A stretch of 64,000 nt of DNA from Streptomyces alfalfae (lineage in GTDB: Bacteria; Actinomycetota; Actinomycetes; Streptomycetales; Streptomycetaceae). Of this stretch, positions 26,573-35,212 are shown in pieces (position 1 is the stretch's first letter; every line of letters begins with the position of its first letter). The DNA lies in contig NZ_QEXM01000020.1 of NCBI RefSeq assembly GCF_004127445.1, forward strand, positions 124,001-188,000. Reading direction: 5' to 3'. The notes under the pieces were generated by a model. That model worked only from the letters and a program-made list of their open reading frames with translations, was not told where the DNA came from and searched no databases. The position numbers and the translations under genes are program-made.

Positions 26573-29500
26573 TGGTCCGTCCCTTCGGGGCGGCCGGCCG
26601 GCGCGATGTCCTTCAGGGCCAGGTCGGGGTGGGCGATCGAGTCGAAGAGCACGGTGCGGTAGAGCGCGAGCAGGTCCGTCACGGTCTGCCTCTCCAGATA
26701 GCTCGGTTTGTACTGGATGTGGCCGGCCACCTCGCCGTCGATGTCGGCCATGGAGATCTCCAGGTCGAACTTGGCGAGGTGCCTGCGCACCTGGAGCGGT
26801 TCGAGCGGCAGGGCGCTCTGGGGCGTGATGGTGTCGCCGACGCCGTGGAAGAGCTTCACGGAGCGGGGGAAGGCGTCCGACGACAGCCAGTTGACCACCA
26901 CGTCGAACCACGGGGAGCGGCCCTCTGCCCTCGGCGGTTTCAGGGAGGCCGCCAGCAGGTCGAGGGGGTAGTTCATGTGTTCGAGCAGGCCCAGCGAGAA
27001 GGCGTGGACCTCGCCGAGGAGATCGCGGAAGCAGCGGTCGCCCGCCGGTTTCGCCCGGACGAGCACGGTGTTCAGGTAGTAGCCGACGGCGGACTCCCAG
27101 CCCGGTTCGGCGCGCTGGGCGATGGCCGTGGCCAGTACGGAGTCCTCGGCTCCGGTCGCCCGGTTGAGCGTGGCGAAGAACCCGGCGAGCACGACCGTGC
27201 TGATCGACACGCCCTCGCGGACGGCGAACTCCCGGAGCAGCCGGCTCTCCTCGGCGCTCCAGCGGAACGTGAGGTCGCGGCCCTCGTATGTCACGCCCGG
27301 CGGACGCTCCTTGGCAGAGAGGTCCAGATGGGCGGGCGGATCGGCCAGCCGCCGCGTCCACCAGTCGAGCGCCGCGTCGGCCGCGGGGCCCGAGAGCCAC
27401 TGCCGCTCCCACTCGACGAACTCGGTGTAGGGGGCGGGCGGCGTGCCGTCGGCGGGGTCGGCGCCCTCGTAGAACTCCTGGAGTTCGCGGATCATCACGT
27501 CCGCCGACGCCGCGTCCGACGCGATGTGGTGGACGAGCACCAGCAGGTAGTGGTCCTCGGGGCCGCGGTTCATCAGGACCACCCGCACGAGCGGGCCGTT
27601 GTCGATGTCGAGCGGCGCGTGGCCCAGTTCGGCCAGTTCCTCGCGGGCCTCCTCGTCGTCCAGCTCCGTGCTGTCGACGACCGCGAACTCGTACACCGGT
27701 TCCTCCAGGATGACCTGGTACGGGCGGCCGCCGGCCTCCACGAAGAGCGTGCGCAGCGCCGGGTGCCGCCGCATCACGGCCGCCACGGCGCGCTCCAGCG
27801 CCTTCTCGTCGACGGCGGCGCGGATGCGGGCGGCGACCATGAAGTTGTAGGGCACGGCGTCCGGCGAGACCATCTGCATGAACCACAGCGAGGCCTGGCC
27901 GTGCGAGGTCGGGGCCAGTTCGAGCCCCAGGCCGTCGGCGCGCAGCTGGTCGGCGGCCGGTGCGTCGGTGGGGTCGATCAGCCCGCGCGCGGCCAGTTCC
28001 TCCAGGAGTTCTTCGGCGTCCAGGTCGGAGAGGTCGTCGAGGAAGGGGTGGGTGGGCCTCCGCCCGGGCGCGGGTTCGGCCGCCGCTCGCGGTTCCCGTG
28101 CCGGGGCCGGGGCCTGCTGTGTCTGCGCGGTCGCGGGCGGTCCGCCGGTGAGTTCGACGAAGTGCCCGACGACCGCGGAGATGGTGCGGCCGTCCAGGAA
28201 CACCACCGGTGACACCCGCTCCCCGAACAGCGCCTGCATCCGGTTGACCAGGCGGATCGCCAGCATCGAGTCCAGTCCGAACTCGCGCAGCGTCGCGTTC
28301 TCGTCGAACCTGCTCACCGGCACGCCGAGGCCGTCGGCGAGCTCGGCGAGGACGACGTCCCGCACCGACGTGGCCGCCGGGGCGGTCCGTGCGGGCTGCC
28401 GCTCCACCCGCTCGGCCACCGCCACCGGTTCGACGGCGGCCGGGGCGGGGGCCGCCGCGGTCTGGGGCCGGGGCTCGGTGTCGAGCCAGTAGCGGTCCTT
28501 CTGCCACTGCACGAGCGGGGTCTCCACCACCTCGACGTCGTCCCCGAACAGCGGGTCGAAGGTCAGCGGCAGGCCCCTGACGTACAGCGACGCGACGGCC
28601 CCCAGCAGGCAGCGGACGTCGCTCTCCTGGCGCCGCAGGGAGTTGACCGCGTGCACCTGGGCGCCGCGGGTCACCGCGATCTCCTCGACCGCGCCGCGCA
28701 GCGTCTCGTGCGGGCCGATCTCGATGAACGTGCCGATCCCCTCGTCGACCAGGCCCCCGATCGTCTCGGCGAACCGGACCTGGTTGCGCAGGTTGTGCAC
28801 CCAGTACTCGACGTCGGCGACCGGGTCCACCGTGTCGGCCAGCGCCGTGGAACGGAACGGGATGGTGTTCGTCAGCGGGGTGATGCCCGCGATGCTCTCG
28901 CGCAGCGGCTGGAGCAGCGGGTCCATGCCGGGGCTGTGCACCGGCCGCTCGACACGGATGCGCCTGGTCGAGATCCCGTCCCGCAGCAGGTCGGCCTCCA
29001 GGGCGGCGACGGCTTTGGGGGAGCCCGAGACGGCCGCGCTGGTGGGGCTGTTGACCACGGCGACGGCCGCGTGCTCGGCGTACGGGGCGAGCCTCGGCAG
29101 CAGTTCCGCCTCCGGCAGGTCGACGGAGATCATGGCGCCGGCCGCCGCCTTCCTTTCGAGCAGGTGCGACCGGGCGACCACCACGCGGGCCGCGTCCCCG
29201 AGCGAGAGCGATCCGGCGACACAGGCCGCCGCGACCTCGCCGAGGCTGTGCCCGACGACGGCGACCGGCTCGACGCCGAGCCCGAGCCAGACCTTCGCCA
29301 GGGAGACCTGGAGGGCGAACAGGACGGGCTGCTGGAGGTCCATTTCCTCGTAGCGCGCCTCTTCGGCGGGGGCGGCGAGCCGGTCGAGCACCGAGCCGCC
29401 GCCCGCCGCGCGCACGGCGTCGTCGCAGGCGGTCATCCACGTGCGGAACCCGGCGTGGACGCGCAGCAGCTCCCGGCCCATGCCGACCCACTGCGTGCCG

Positions 29501-32500
29501 CCGCCGGAGAACACCAGCGCCACCCGCCGGTCGCCGTTGCCCGCGACGGCGCCGGTCATGACGTCGGGGTGCGGCCGGCCCGCGGCGACCCGGGCGAGTC
29601 CGTCGAGGACGTCCTGCCGGGTACGGGCGAACAGCGCCACCCGGTGGTTGTGGTGGGTGCGCCTGGTCGCGAGGGTGTAGGCGAGGTCGGAGACGCGCAG
29701 TCCCGCGTCGCGCTCGACGTGGTTGGACAGCTCACGGCAGGTGTCGGCCAGCGCGCCCGGTGTACGCGCCGAGACGGTCACGAGCTGCGTCCGCTCGTCG
29801 GCGGCGGCCTCGGCCCCGCTCGGGGCGGCGTGGCGTCCCCGGTCGCCCGCGAGGAAGGGGTGGGGTGCGACGGGGTGGCCCGCGGTGTACAGGGCGCCGA
29901 GCGAGCCGAGCAGGACCGCGGCCTCGTCGGCGCCGCGCCGCAGCGAGGGCAGGGTGGCCGCAGCGGGCAGGATCTCCGAGACCGACTTGAGCAGGACGGG
30001 GTGGGGGCTGACCTCGATCACCGCGTCGATGTCGTGGTCCCGCAGGGTGGTCAGGGCGTCGACCATCCGGATCTCCCGGCGCAGGTTGTCCGCCCAGTAG
30101 TCGGGGCCCAGCTCCGCGCCGTCGACGCGCTCGCCGGTGACCGTCGAGATCATCGGGATGCGCGTGGTGCGGGGCGCGATGTCCGCCAGTTCGGCCTTGA
30201 GCGGGGCGAGGACGTGGTCGACCAGGGGTGAGTGCGGGGCGTGGCCCATGCGCACCCGGTGGTGGGTGACGCCCTCGTCGGTCAGCCGCTGGACGAGGTC
30301 GTCGATCTCCTGCGGTGTGCCGGTCACCAGGGTGGAGTGCAGGCCGTTGCGGCCGGAGACGGTGAGCTGTCCTGTCAGGTGCCGCTCGGCCTCGTCCGCG
30401 CCGGTCATGACGACGATGCCCTCGCCGCGCCCCACGGCGAGCTGCTGGAGGAGCCGGCCGTGGTGGGCGGCGAGACGCGAGGCGTCGTCGAAGTCGAGGG
30501 CTCCCGCGATGTGGGACGCGGCGAACTCGCCGACGCTCTGCCCCACGACGACGTCCGGTTCGACCCCCAGCGCGCGCCAGGTGTCGGCCAGCGCCACCTG
30601 GAGGGAGAACAGCAGCGGCTGGAAGACGTCCATGTCGTCGATGCGCCCATCGGGCGCCAGCAGCTGCTCGACGAGCGAGAAGCCGAGCAGCTCCCGCATC
30701 CGCCGGTCGGAGCGCATCAGGGAGCGGCGGAACACGGGCATTCCGGCGAGCAGGCGCCGGCCCATGCCCGCCCACTGCGAGCCGTTGCCCGAGAACAGGA
30801 ACGCCACCCGCGGCTTGCGCGCGCCCCGCTCCCCCACGCTCAGCCCGGCGGCGCTCGCACCGCTGCCGAACGCGTCGAGCTGCGCCCTGAGTTCGGTCAT
30901 GCCGGACGCGGCGGCGGCGAGCCGGAACGCGCCGTCACCGGGCGAGCGGCGGCAGAGCGCCCGCAGGTCGCTCTCGTCACGCAGCGCCGCGGCCCGCTCG
31001 GCGAGCGCCTCGCGGGAGTCCGCGGCGAGGAGCAGCAGCGAGCTCTCGGGGCGCGGCAGCTCCTCGACGGCGACGTGGCAGATCGCGCCGCCGAAGCCGA
31101 AGGAGCTGACGCCGCCGCGGCGCGCGTCGGACCGGCGCGGCCACGGCGTCAGCCGGTCCTGGACGGTGAGGCGGTACTCGTCGAACATGATCTGCGGGTT
31201 CGGGGCGGTGTAGTGCAGGCTCGGCGGCAGCACGCCGTTGCGCATCGAGAGGGCGAGCTTGACCAGGCCGACGATGCCGGCCGCCGCCTCCAGGTGCCCG
31301 ACGTTGGACTTGACGGAGCCGAGGCGCAGCGGTTCCGCGCGGTCGCCGCCGAGGACCGCCCCGATGGCGTTGGCCTCGATGGGGTCGCCGAGGGGGGTGG
31401 CGGAGCCGTGGCACTCGATGTAGTCCACCAGGTGCGGGTCGATGCCGGCCCGCTGGTAGGCGGTGCGCAGCATCTTCTCCTGCGCCTGGGGATTCGGCGC
31501 GGTCATGCCGTTGCTCAGGCCGTCGTTGTGGGAGGAGCTGCCCTTGATCAGGCAGTACACCGGCAGGTCGCGTTCGAGGGCGACACTCAGCGGGGCGAGC
31601 ACGACGACGCCGGCGCCCTCACCGCGCACGTAGCCGTCGGCGCGGGCGTCGAAGGACTTGCAGCGGCCGTCGGGGGCGAGCGCGCCCATGGCGTCCATGG
31701 CGGTGTAGTAGTCGGAGACGAAGCTCAGATTGACGCCGCCGGCGAGGACCAGGTCGCTCTCGCCGAGCCAGATCGACTGGCACCCCACGTGTACGGAGAC
31801 CAGTGATCCGGCGCAGGCGGCGTCGATGGCCATGCTCGGGCCCTGCAGTCCGAGGATGTAGGAGACGCGGTTGGCGATGATGCCGTCGTGCATCCCGGTG
31901 GCGGTGTGCGGGGTGATCTGGCTGTCCGGGCCGCGGTAGTGCGCGAGGGCGGCGTAGTCGCCCCAGCAGGAGGCCATGAACACGCCGGTGTCGCTGCCGA
32001 CGAGGCTGTGCGGCGCGACCCCCGCGTCTTCGAGTGCCTCCCAGGCCAGTTCGAGGATCAGGCGCTGCTGCGGGTCCATCTGGACGGCCTCGCGCGGTGA
32101 GATGCCGAAGAAGAGCGGATCGAACTGGTCGATGCCGTCGATGAACCCGCCCCAGCGCACCCGGTCGTTCAGGAGCTCGCGGCGCACGGCGGGCACCGGT
32201 CCGACGGCGTCGCGTCCCTCGGACAGCAGCCGCCAGAACGCGGCGGGGTCGGGGCCGCCGGGGAAGCGGCAGCCGATGCCCACGACCGCCACGGGTTCGT
32301 GCGACGCCGTACGGCGGGGTCCGCTCGGGGCGGCGGCCTGCTCGGCCCGCGGGCCGTCGGCGAGCGCGCGGGCGAGCGCGTCGACGGTGGGGTACTGCCA
32401 CATCCAGGTGACCGGAACTTTCCAGCCGAGGAATTCGGTCAACGAGGCGGCGAGAGTCGACAACTTCAGCGAATCCAGGCCATACCGCTGCATCGGTGTC

Positions 32501-32604
32501 GAGCGGTCCACGGCGTATCCGGACAGGTCCATCAAGTCGGCGACACGGGAAAGCAGGAACTCCGTTATGGCATGCGAATCTCGTACTGCGCGCGCTGGGG
32601 GCAT
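26569..32604 (-). CDS. Hybrid PKS-NRPS: ACP-KS-AT-AT-ACP-C
   Basis: A 2011-residue multidomain enzyme; ATG at 32604 follows GAGGAG. Domains: ACP1 (10-82, Ser45), KS (103-515, C264, H399, H437), AT1 (598-880, S690 in GQSVGE), AT2 (1027-1310, S1120 in GHSLGE), ACP2 (1412-1485, Ser1446) and C (1560-2000, H1692, H1693, D1697 in HHIASDA). There is no KR, DH or ER, so a beta-keto product is expected. AT1 has His714/715 where dicarboxylate-using ATs have Arg, and its motif is HAPH. AT2 keeps R1145 but has RPVH. A simple reading is that AT1 primes ACP1 with a starter and AT2 loads the extender on ACP2. The C domain then joins the beta-ketoacyl chain to the amino acid held by the next protein. Confidence 0.92.
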   Translation of the reverse strand: MPPARAVRDSHAITEFLLSRVADLMDLSGYAVDRSTPMQRYGLDSLKLSTLAASLTEFLGWKVPVTWMWQYPTVDALARALADGPRAEQAAAPSGPRRTASHEPVAVVGIGCRFPGGPDPAAFWRLLSEGRDAVGPVPAVRRELLNDRVRWGGFIDGIDQFDPLFFGISPREAVQMDPQQRLILELAWEALEDAGVAPHSLVGSDTGVFMASCWGDYAALAHYRGPDSQITPHTATGMHDGIIANRVSYILGLQGPSMAIDAACAGSLVSVHVGCQSIWLGESDLVLAGGVNLSFVSDYYTAMDAMGALAPDGRCKSFDARADGYVRGEGAGVVVLAPLSVALERDLPVYCLIKGSSSHNDGLSNGMTAPNPQAQEKMLRTAYQRAGIDPHLVDYIECHGSATPLGDPIEANAIGAVLGGDRAEPLRLGSVKSNVGHLEAAAGIVGLVKLALSMRNGVLPPSLHYTAPNPQIMFDEYRLTVQDRLTPWPRRSDARRGGVSSFGFGGAICHVAVEELPRPESSLLLLAADSREALAERAAALRDESDLRALCRRSPGDGAFRLAAAASGMTELRAQLDAFGSGASAAGLSVGERGARKPRVAFLFSGNGSQWAGMGRRLLAGMPVFRRSLMRSDRRMRELLGFSLVEQLLAPDGRIDDMDVFQPLLFSLQVALADTWRALGVEPDVVVGQSVGEFAASHIAGALDFDDASRLAAHHGRLLQQLAVGRGEGIVVMTGADEAERHLTGQLTVSGRNGLHSTLVTGTPQEIDDLVQRLTDEGVTHHRVRMGHAPHSPLVDHVLAPLKAELADIAPRTTRIPMISTVTGERVDGAELGPDYWADNLRREIRMVDALTTLRDHDIDAVIEVSPHPVLLKSVSEILPAAATLPSLRRGADEAAVLLGSLGALYTAGHPVAPHPFLAGDRGRHAAPSGAEAAADERTQLVTVSARTPGALADTCRELSNHVERDAGLRVSDLAYTLATRRTHHNHRVALFARTRQDVLDGLARVAAGRPHPDVMTGAVAGNGDRRVALVFSGGGTQWVGMGRELLRVHAGFRTWMTACDDAVRAAGGGSVLDRLAAPAEEARYEEMDLQQPVLFALQVSLAKVWLGLGVEPVAVVGHSLGEVAAACVAGSLSLGDAARVVVARSHLLERKAAAGAMISVDLPEAELLPRLAPYAEHAAVAVVNSPTSAAVSGSPKAVAALEADLLRDGISTRRIRVERPVHSPGMDPLLQPLRESIAGITPLTNTIPFRSTALADTVDPVADVEYWVHNLRNQVRFAETIGGLVDEGIGTFIEIGPHETLRGAVEEIAVTRGAQVHAVNSLRRQESDVRCLLGAVASLYVRGLPLTFDPLFGDDVEVVETPLVQWQKDRYWLDTEPRPQTAAAPAPAAVEPVAVAERVERQPARTAPAATSVRDVVLAELADGLGVPVSRFDENATLREFGLDSMLAIRLVNRMQALFGERVSPVVFLDGRTISAVVGHFVELTGGPPATAQTQQAPAPAREPRAAAEPAPGRRPTHPFLDDLSDLDAEELLEELAARGLIDPTDAPAADQLRADGLGLELAPTSHGQASLWFMQMVSPDAVPYNFMVAARIRAAVDEKALERAVAAVMRRHPALRTLFVEAGGRPYQVILEEPVYEFAVVDSTELDDEEAREELAELGHAPLDIDNGPLVRVVLMNRGPEDHYLLVLVHHIASDAASADVMIRELQEFYEGADPADGTPPAPYTEFVEWERQWLSGPAADAALDWWTRRLADPPAHLDLSAKERPPGVTYEGRDLTFRWSAEESRLLREFAVREGVSISTVVLAGFFATLNRATGAEDSVLATAIAQRAEPGWESAVGYYLNTVLVRAKPAGDRCFRDLLGEVHAFSLGLLEHMNYPLDLLAASLKPPRAEGRSPWFDVVVNWLSSDAFPRSVKLFHGVGDTITPQSALPLEPLQVRRHLAKFDLEISMADIDGEVAGHIQYKPSYLERQTVTDLLALYRTVLFDSIAHPDLALKDIAPAGRPEGTDQ

Positions 32605-33446
32605 TTCGGCTCCTCGGCAGGGCGGATCGAATGGGCCGGTGCGGTGCGTGGCCGGCTGCTTTATGGCTCGGGGAATCCGCCGCCCTGTTCGGGAGCGGCG
32701 GATCGGGTGAATGCGGCGCACCGGCGGCCGTGCTGGAGGCGTGCTGGCCGGGGCCGGTGACGGCAATGGGTACGGGCCGGCGCACAGGCGGCCGACGTTC
32801 GGAATGGCTCAGGACACGGAAGCTTCGCTTCTACGCGTCGAGTGCGGCGATGGCGATGGCCCGAGGGGCACCCCGGGTCAGAGGCGGAGGGACCCGTGAC
32901 GTGCTGGGCGGAGCGTGCCGTCCCGGACGGGAAGGCATGTCTGAAGAGAAACTGGTACCCGCACCGCGGTCCGACCCCCGTTAAGTCGTCCTGGCTGAAT
33001 CGGACACGCAATCCGATTCAGGATCACTCCCGGCGGTCCGGCCGCCGGCGTACATCGTGCGTTTTCCTGGGCGATTCACTGTGCCGGTCGGGAATTACGT
33101 GGTCCGACGTGGAACGTAGCACCGGGTACTCGCCCGACCGACGGACTGCACACTGCCACTCTGTGAATGGTGGAACAAGAGTGCCCCGTGGGCCGGATGA
33201 TGCACTGGCGTGAAATGAACCCCCGGTGACCGGTTCGCCCTCTTGCCGCGCAATGGCTTTGATGCGGTATGGCCGTCATGGTGCGCAAGGGGCGGAAGGG
33301 CCCGTCTGGACAGCGGGTCGAACGGCGTTGCAAGCTCTCGCCATGAAAATCTTGAACCACGGTCAGGCGCCGGCCGAGGCCCGCACCGCTGGAGGAATGA
33401 GCACCCGATCAGGGCCCGGCCGAAGCGAGTTCACCGGGGGGCCCGC
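32605..33446. other. 842-base divergent intergenic region
   Basis: This gap separates the minus-strand PKS-NRPS operon from the plus-strand MFS gene. Short open frames cross it on both strands, but none has both a ribosome site and the G/C third-position bias of its neighbours. The stretch around 32960-33200 is visibly lower in GC. It should contain promoters for both transcripts. One strong inverted repeat (32995-33021) stands out. Confidence 0.6.
32995..33021. promoter_or_regulatory. Perfect 9-base inverted repeat, putative operator
   Basis: CTGAATCGG (32995-33003) and CCGATTCAG (33013-33021) flank a 9-base spacer. No T-run follows, so a terminator is unlikely. Its location between the PKS-NRPS operon and the divergent exporter suits a regulator-binding site. 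No regulator gene is adjacent, so the protein that would bind it is unknown. Confidence 0.55.
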
Positions 33447-34826
33447 GTGACCGGTACCGAGGTGATGTCCCGGCAGCGGCCGGGCCTCGCGCTGGGGGTG
33501 CTCGCCGGGGCGCTCGCCCTGGACGTGAGCGGTCTCGCGGTGCTCAACGCCGCGCTGCCCTCCGTGGGCGACCGGTTCGACATGGCCGACTCCACGCTCC
33601 AGTGGGTCATGATCGCCTACGCCGTCACGTTCGCCGGCTTCCTGCTGGTGGGCGGCCGCCTGGCCGATGTGTTCGGCCGCCGCAGGGTGTTCGAGGCCGG
33701 TGTCGCGCTGTTCACGGTGGCCGCGCTGGCCGGGGCGCTGGCCCCGGACACCGGGGTGCTGCTCGGCGCGCGGGCGGTCCAGGGCATCGGCGCAGCCCTG
33801 TCGGGGCCTGCCGCGCTGGCGCTGCTGACCGAGGTGTTCCCGGCCGGTCCCGCGCGGAACCGGGCCCTGAGCGTGTACGCGGCGGTCGGCGCCGCGAGCT
33901 TCAGCGGCGGGGTGCTCCTCGGCGGTGTGCTGACCCAGTTCTTCGGCTGGCGCTCCGTGCTGTGGTTCTCGGTGCTCCTCGGCCTCGCCGTGCTGGCGGC
34001 GACGCGCGCCGGGCTGCCCGACGGGGCCGGGCGCGGCGGCGGGCTCGACCTGCCGGGCGCGATATCGGGCACCCTCGGCCTCACCCTGCTGGTCGTCGGC
34101 GCGAGCAGTCACGGGGCTCTGGCCTGGATCTCGCTCGCCGCCGCGGTGGCGTTCCTCCTGCTCTTCGTCGTACGCGAGCACCGCACCCCCGACCCGGTCC
34201 TCCCGCTCGGCCTCTTCCGCGTCTCCTCGGTGCGCTCCGCGAGCCTCGCGGCGTTCCTCCAGTACATGGGCTCGGTCGGGCAGCTCTTCTTCGCGCCGCT
34301 GTATCTGCAGGACATGCTGGACTACTCCCCGCTGGAGTCCGGCCTCGCCCTGGTGCCGATGTCGGCGGGCGTCTTCCTCACCGCCAACTTCGCCACCGGC
34401 CGCCTGCTGGCCAGGTACACGCCGCGCACGCTGATGGTCGTCGGGCTCGTCCTGATCGGCGCGGGCACGGCGCTGTGGATGAGCACACCGCACGACGGCG
34501 ACTACCTGCTGCACGTGCTGCCCGGCCTGCTGATCAGCGGCATCGGCCAGGGTCTGAACTTCCCCTCGATGACGTCCGCCGCCCTCACCGGCGTCCCGCC
34601 GGAGGGCCACGCGGTCGCGGGCGCGGTGAACGTGGTGGCCCAGCAGATCGGCGCGAGCGTCGGCGTGGCGGTCATGGTCCTCGCCGCGGCGACCAGCGAC
34701 GACACACTCGGCGGCTACCACATCGCGTATCTGGTGGGCGGCGCCGCGTGTCTGGTCGGAGCGGTGGTCATCGCCACGACGGGCCGCGGGAAGGAGCCCG
34801 CCGGGGAGGGCCCGCTCGGGCAGTAG
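33447..34826 (+). CDS. MFS drug exporter (DHA2 type)
   Basis: A 459-residue hydrophobic transporter, about fourteen helices. Motif A is GGRLADVFGRRRVF after helix 2, and a LDVSGLAVLNAALP motif lies in helix 1, typical of DHA2 drug:proton antiporters. GTG at 33447 is taken as the start; an in-frame ATG at 33465 is possible and a GAGG lies only a few bases before it. It is divergent from the PKS-NRPS operon and likely exports its product or gives self-resistance. Confidence 0.9.
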   Translation: MTGTEVMSRQRPGLALGVLAGALALDVSGLAVLNAALPSVGDRFDMADSTLQWVMIAYAVTFAGFLLVGGRLADVFGRRRVFEAGVALFTVAALAGALAPDTGVLLGARAVQGIGAALSGPAALALLTEVFPAGPARNRALSVYAAVGAASFSGGVLLGGVLTQFFGWRSVLWFSVLLGLAVLAATRAGLPDGAGRGGGLDLPGAISGTLGLTLLVVGASSHGALAWISLAAAVAFLLLFVVREHRTPDPVLPLGLFRVSSVRSASLAAFLQYMGSVGQLFFAPLYLQDMLDYSPLESGLALVPMSAGVFLTANFATGRLLARYTPRTLMVVGLVLIGAGTALWMSTPHDGDYLLHVLPGLLISGIGQGLNFPSMTSAALTGVPPEGHAVAGAVNVVAQQIGASVGVAVMVLAAATSDDTLGGYHIAYLVGGAACLVGAVVIATTGRGKEPAGEGPLGQ

Positions 34827-35212
34827 AGCACGCTCGGCCGGGCACGGGGCGGCGTCCTGCCCGGCCGGCCCGAGCGCGGGTCGGCACACGCGCTCGACCG
34901 TCGAACACGCCCTGGAACCTGTCCGGGTACGGAACGGGACGGACCGGAGCGACGCAGACGAACCGATCCTTCCCGCTCTCCGGCACCAGGCGGGAACCCC
35001 GCATTCCGACCCGAAACACCTACGCGTTCTTCACCACAAATCCATGGACTTACGCCCCAGTAAGCACATACCCGCAGGACAAAGGCATATGCCGTAAGCA
35101 TCACTGCATCGACTGTTGCCAAATCCCTTACAGGCCCCCACCCGCTGTGCCAAAGTCATGAGCGGTCCCTACCGCCGAGCCGGTTCGCGCCGCCTCTCCA
35201 CCGGAGCACCCC
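34827..35212. promoter_or_regulatory. 386-base intergenic region with palindrome and repeats
   Basis: The segment from about 35020 to 35160 is unusually AT-rich for this window and probably holds the promoter of the phosphatase gene. It contains GGCATATGCC (35084-35093), a perfect 10-base palindrome. GTAAGCA occurs at 35060-35066 and 35094-35100. CTTAC/GTAAG arms form a small hairpin at 35049-35064. No gene is supported here. Confidence 0.5.

Noticed and set aside
26573..29491. Very long open frame upstream of the NRPS A-PCP gene on the minus strand
   Set aside because: It is an Ala/Arg/Gly-rich out-of-frame reading of the PKS gene. The true NRPS start is the GTG overlapping the PKS stop at 26572.
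32842..33213. 123-residue frame in the PKS/exporter spacer
   Set aside because: No ribosome site, atypical composition and codon use; overlaps the operator palindrome.
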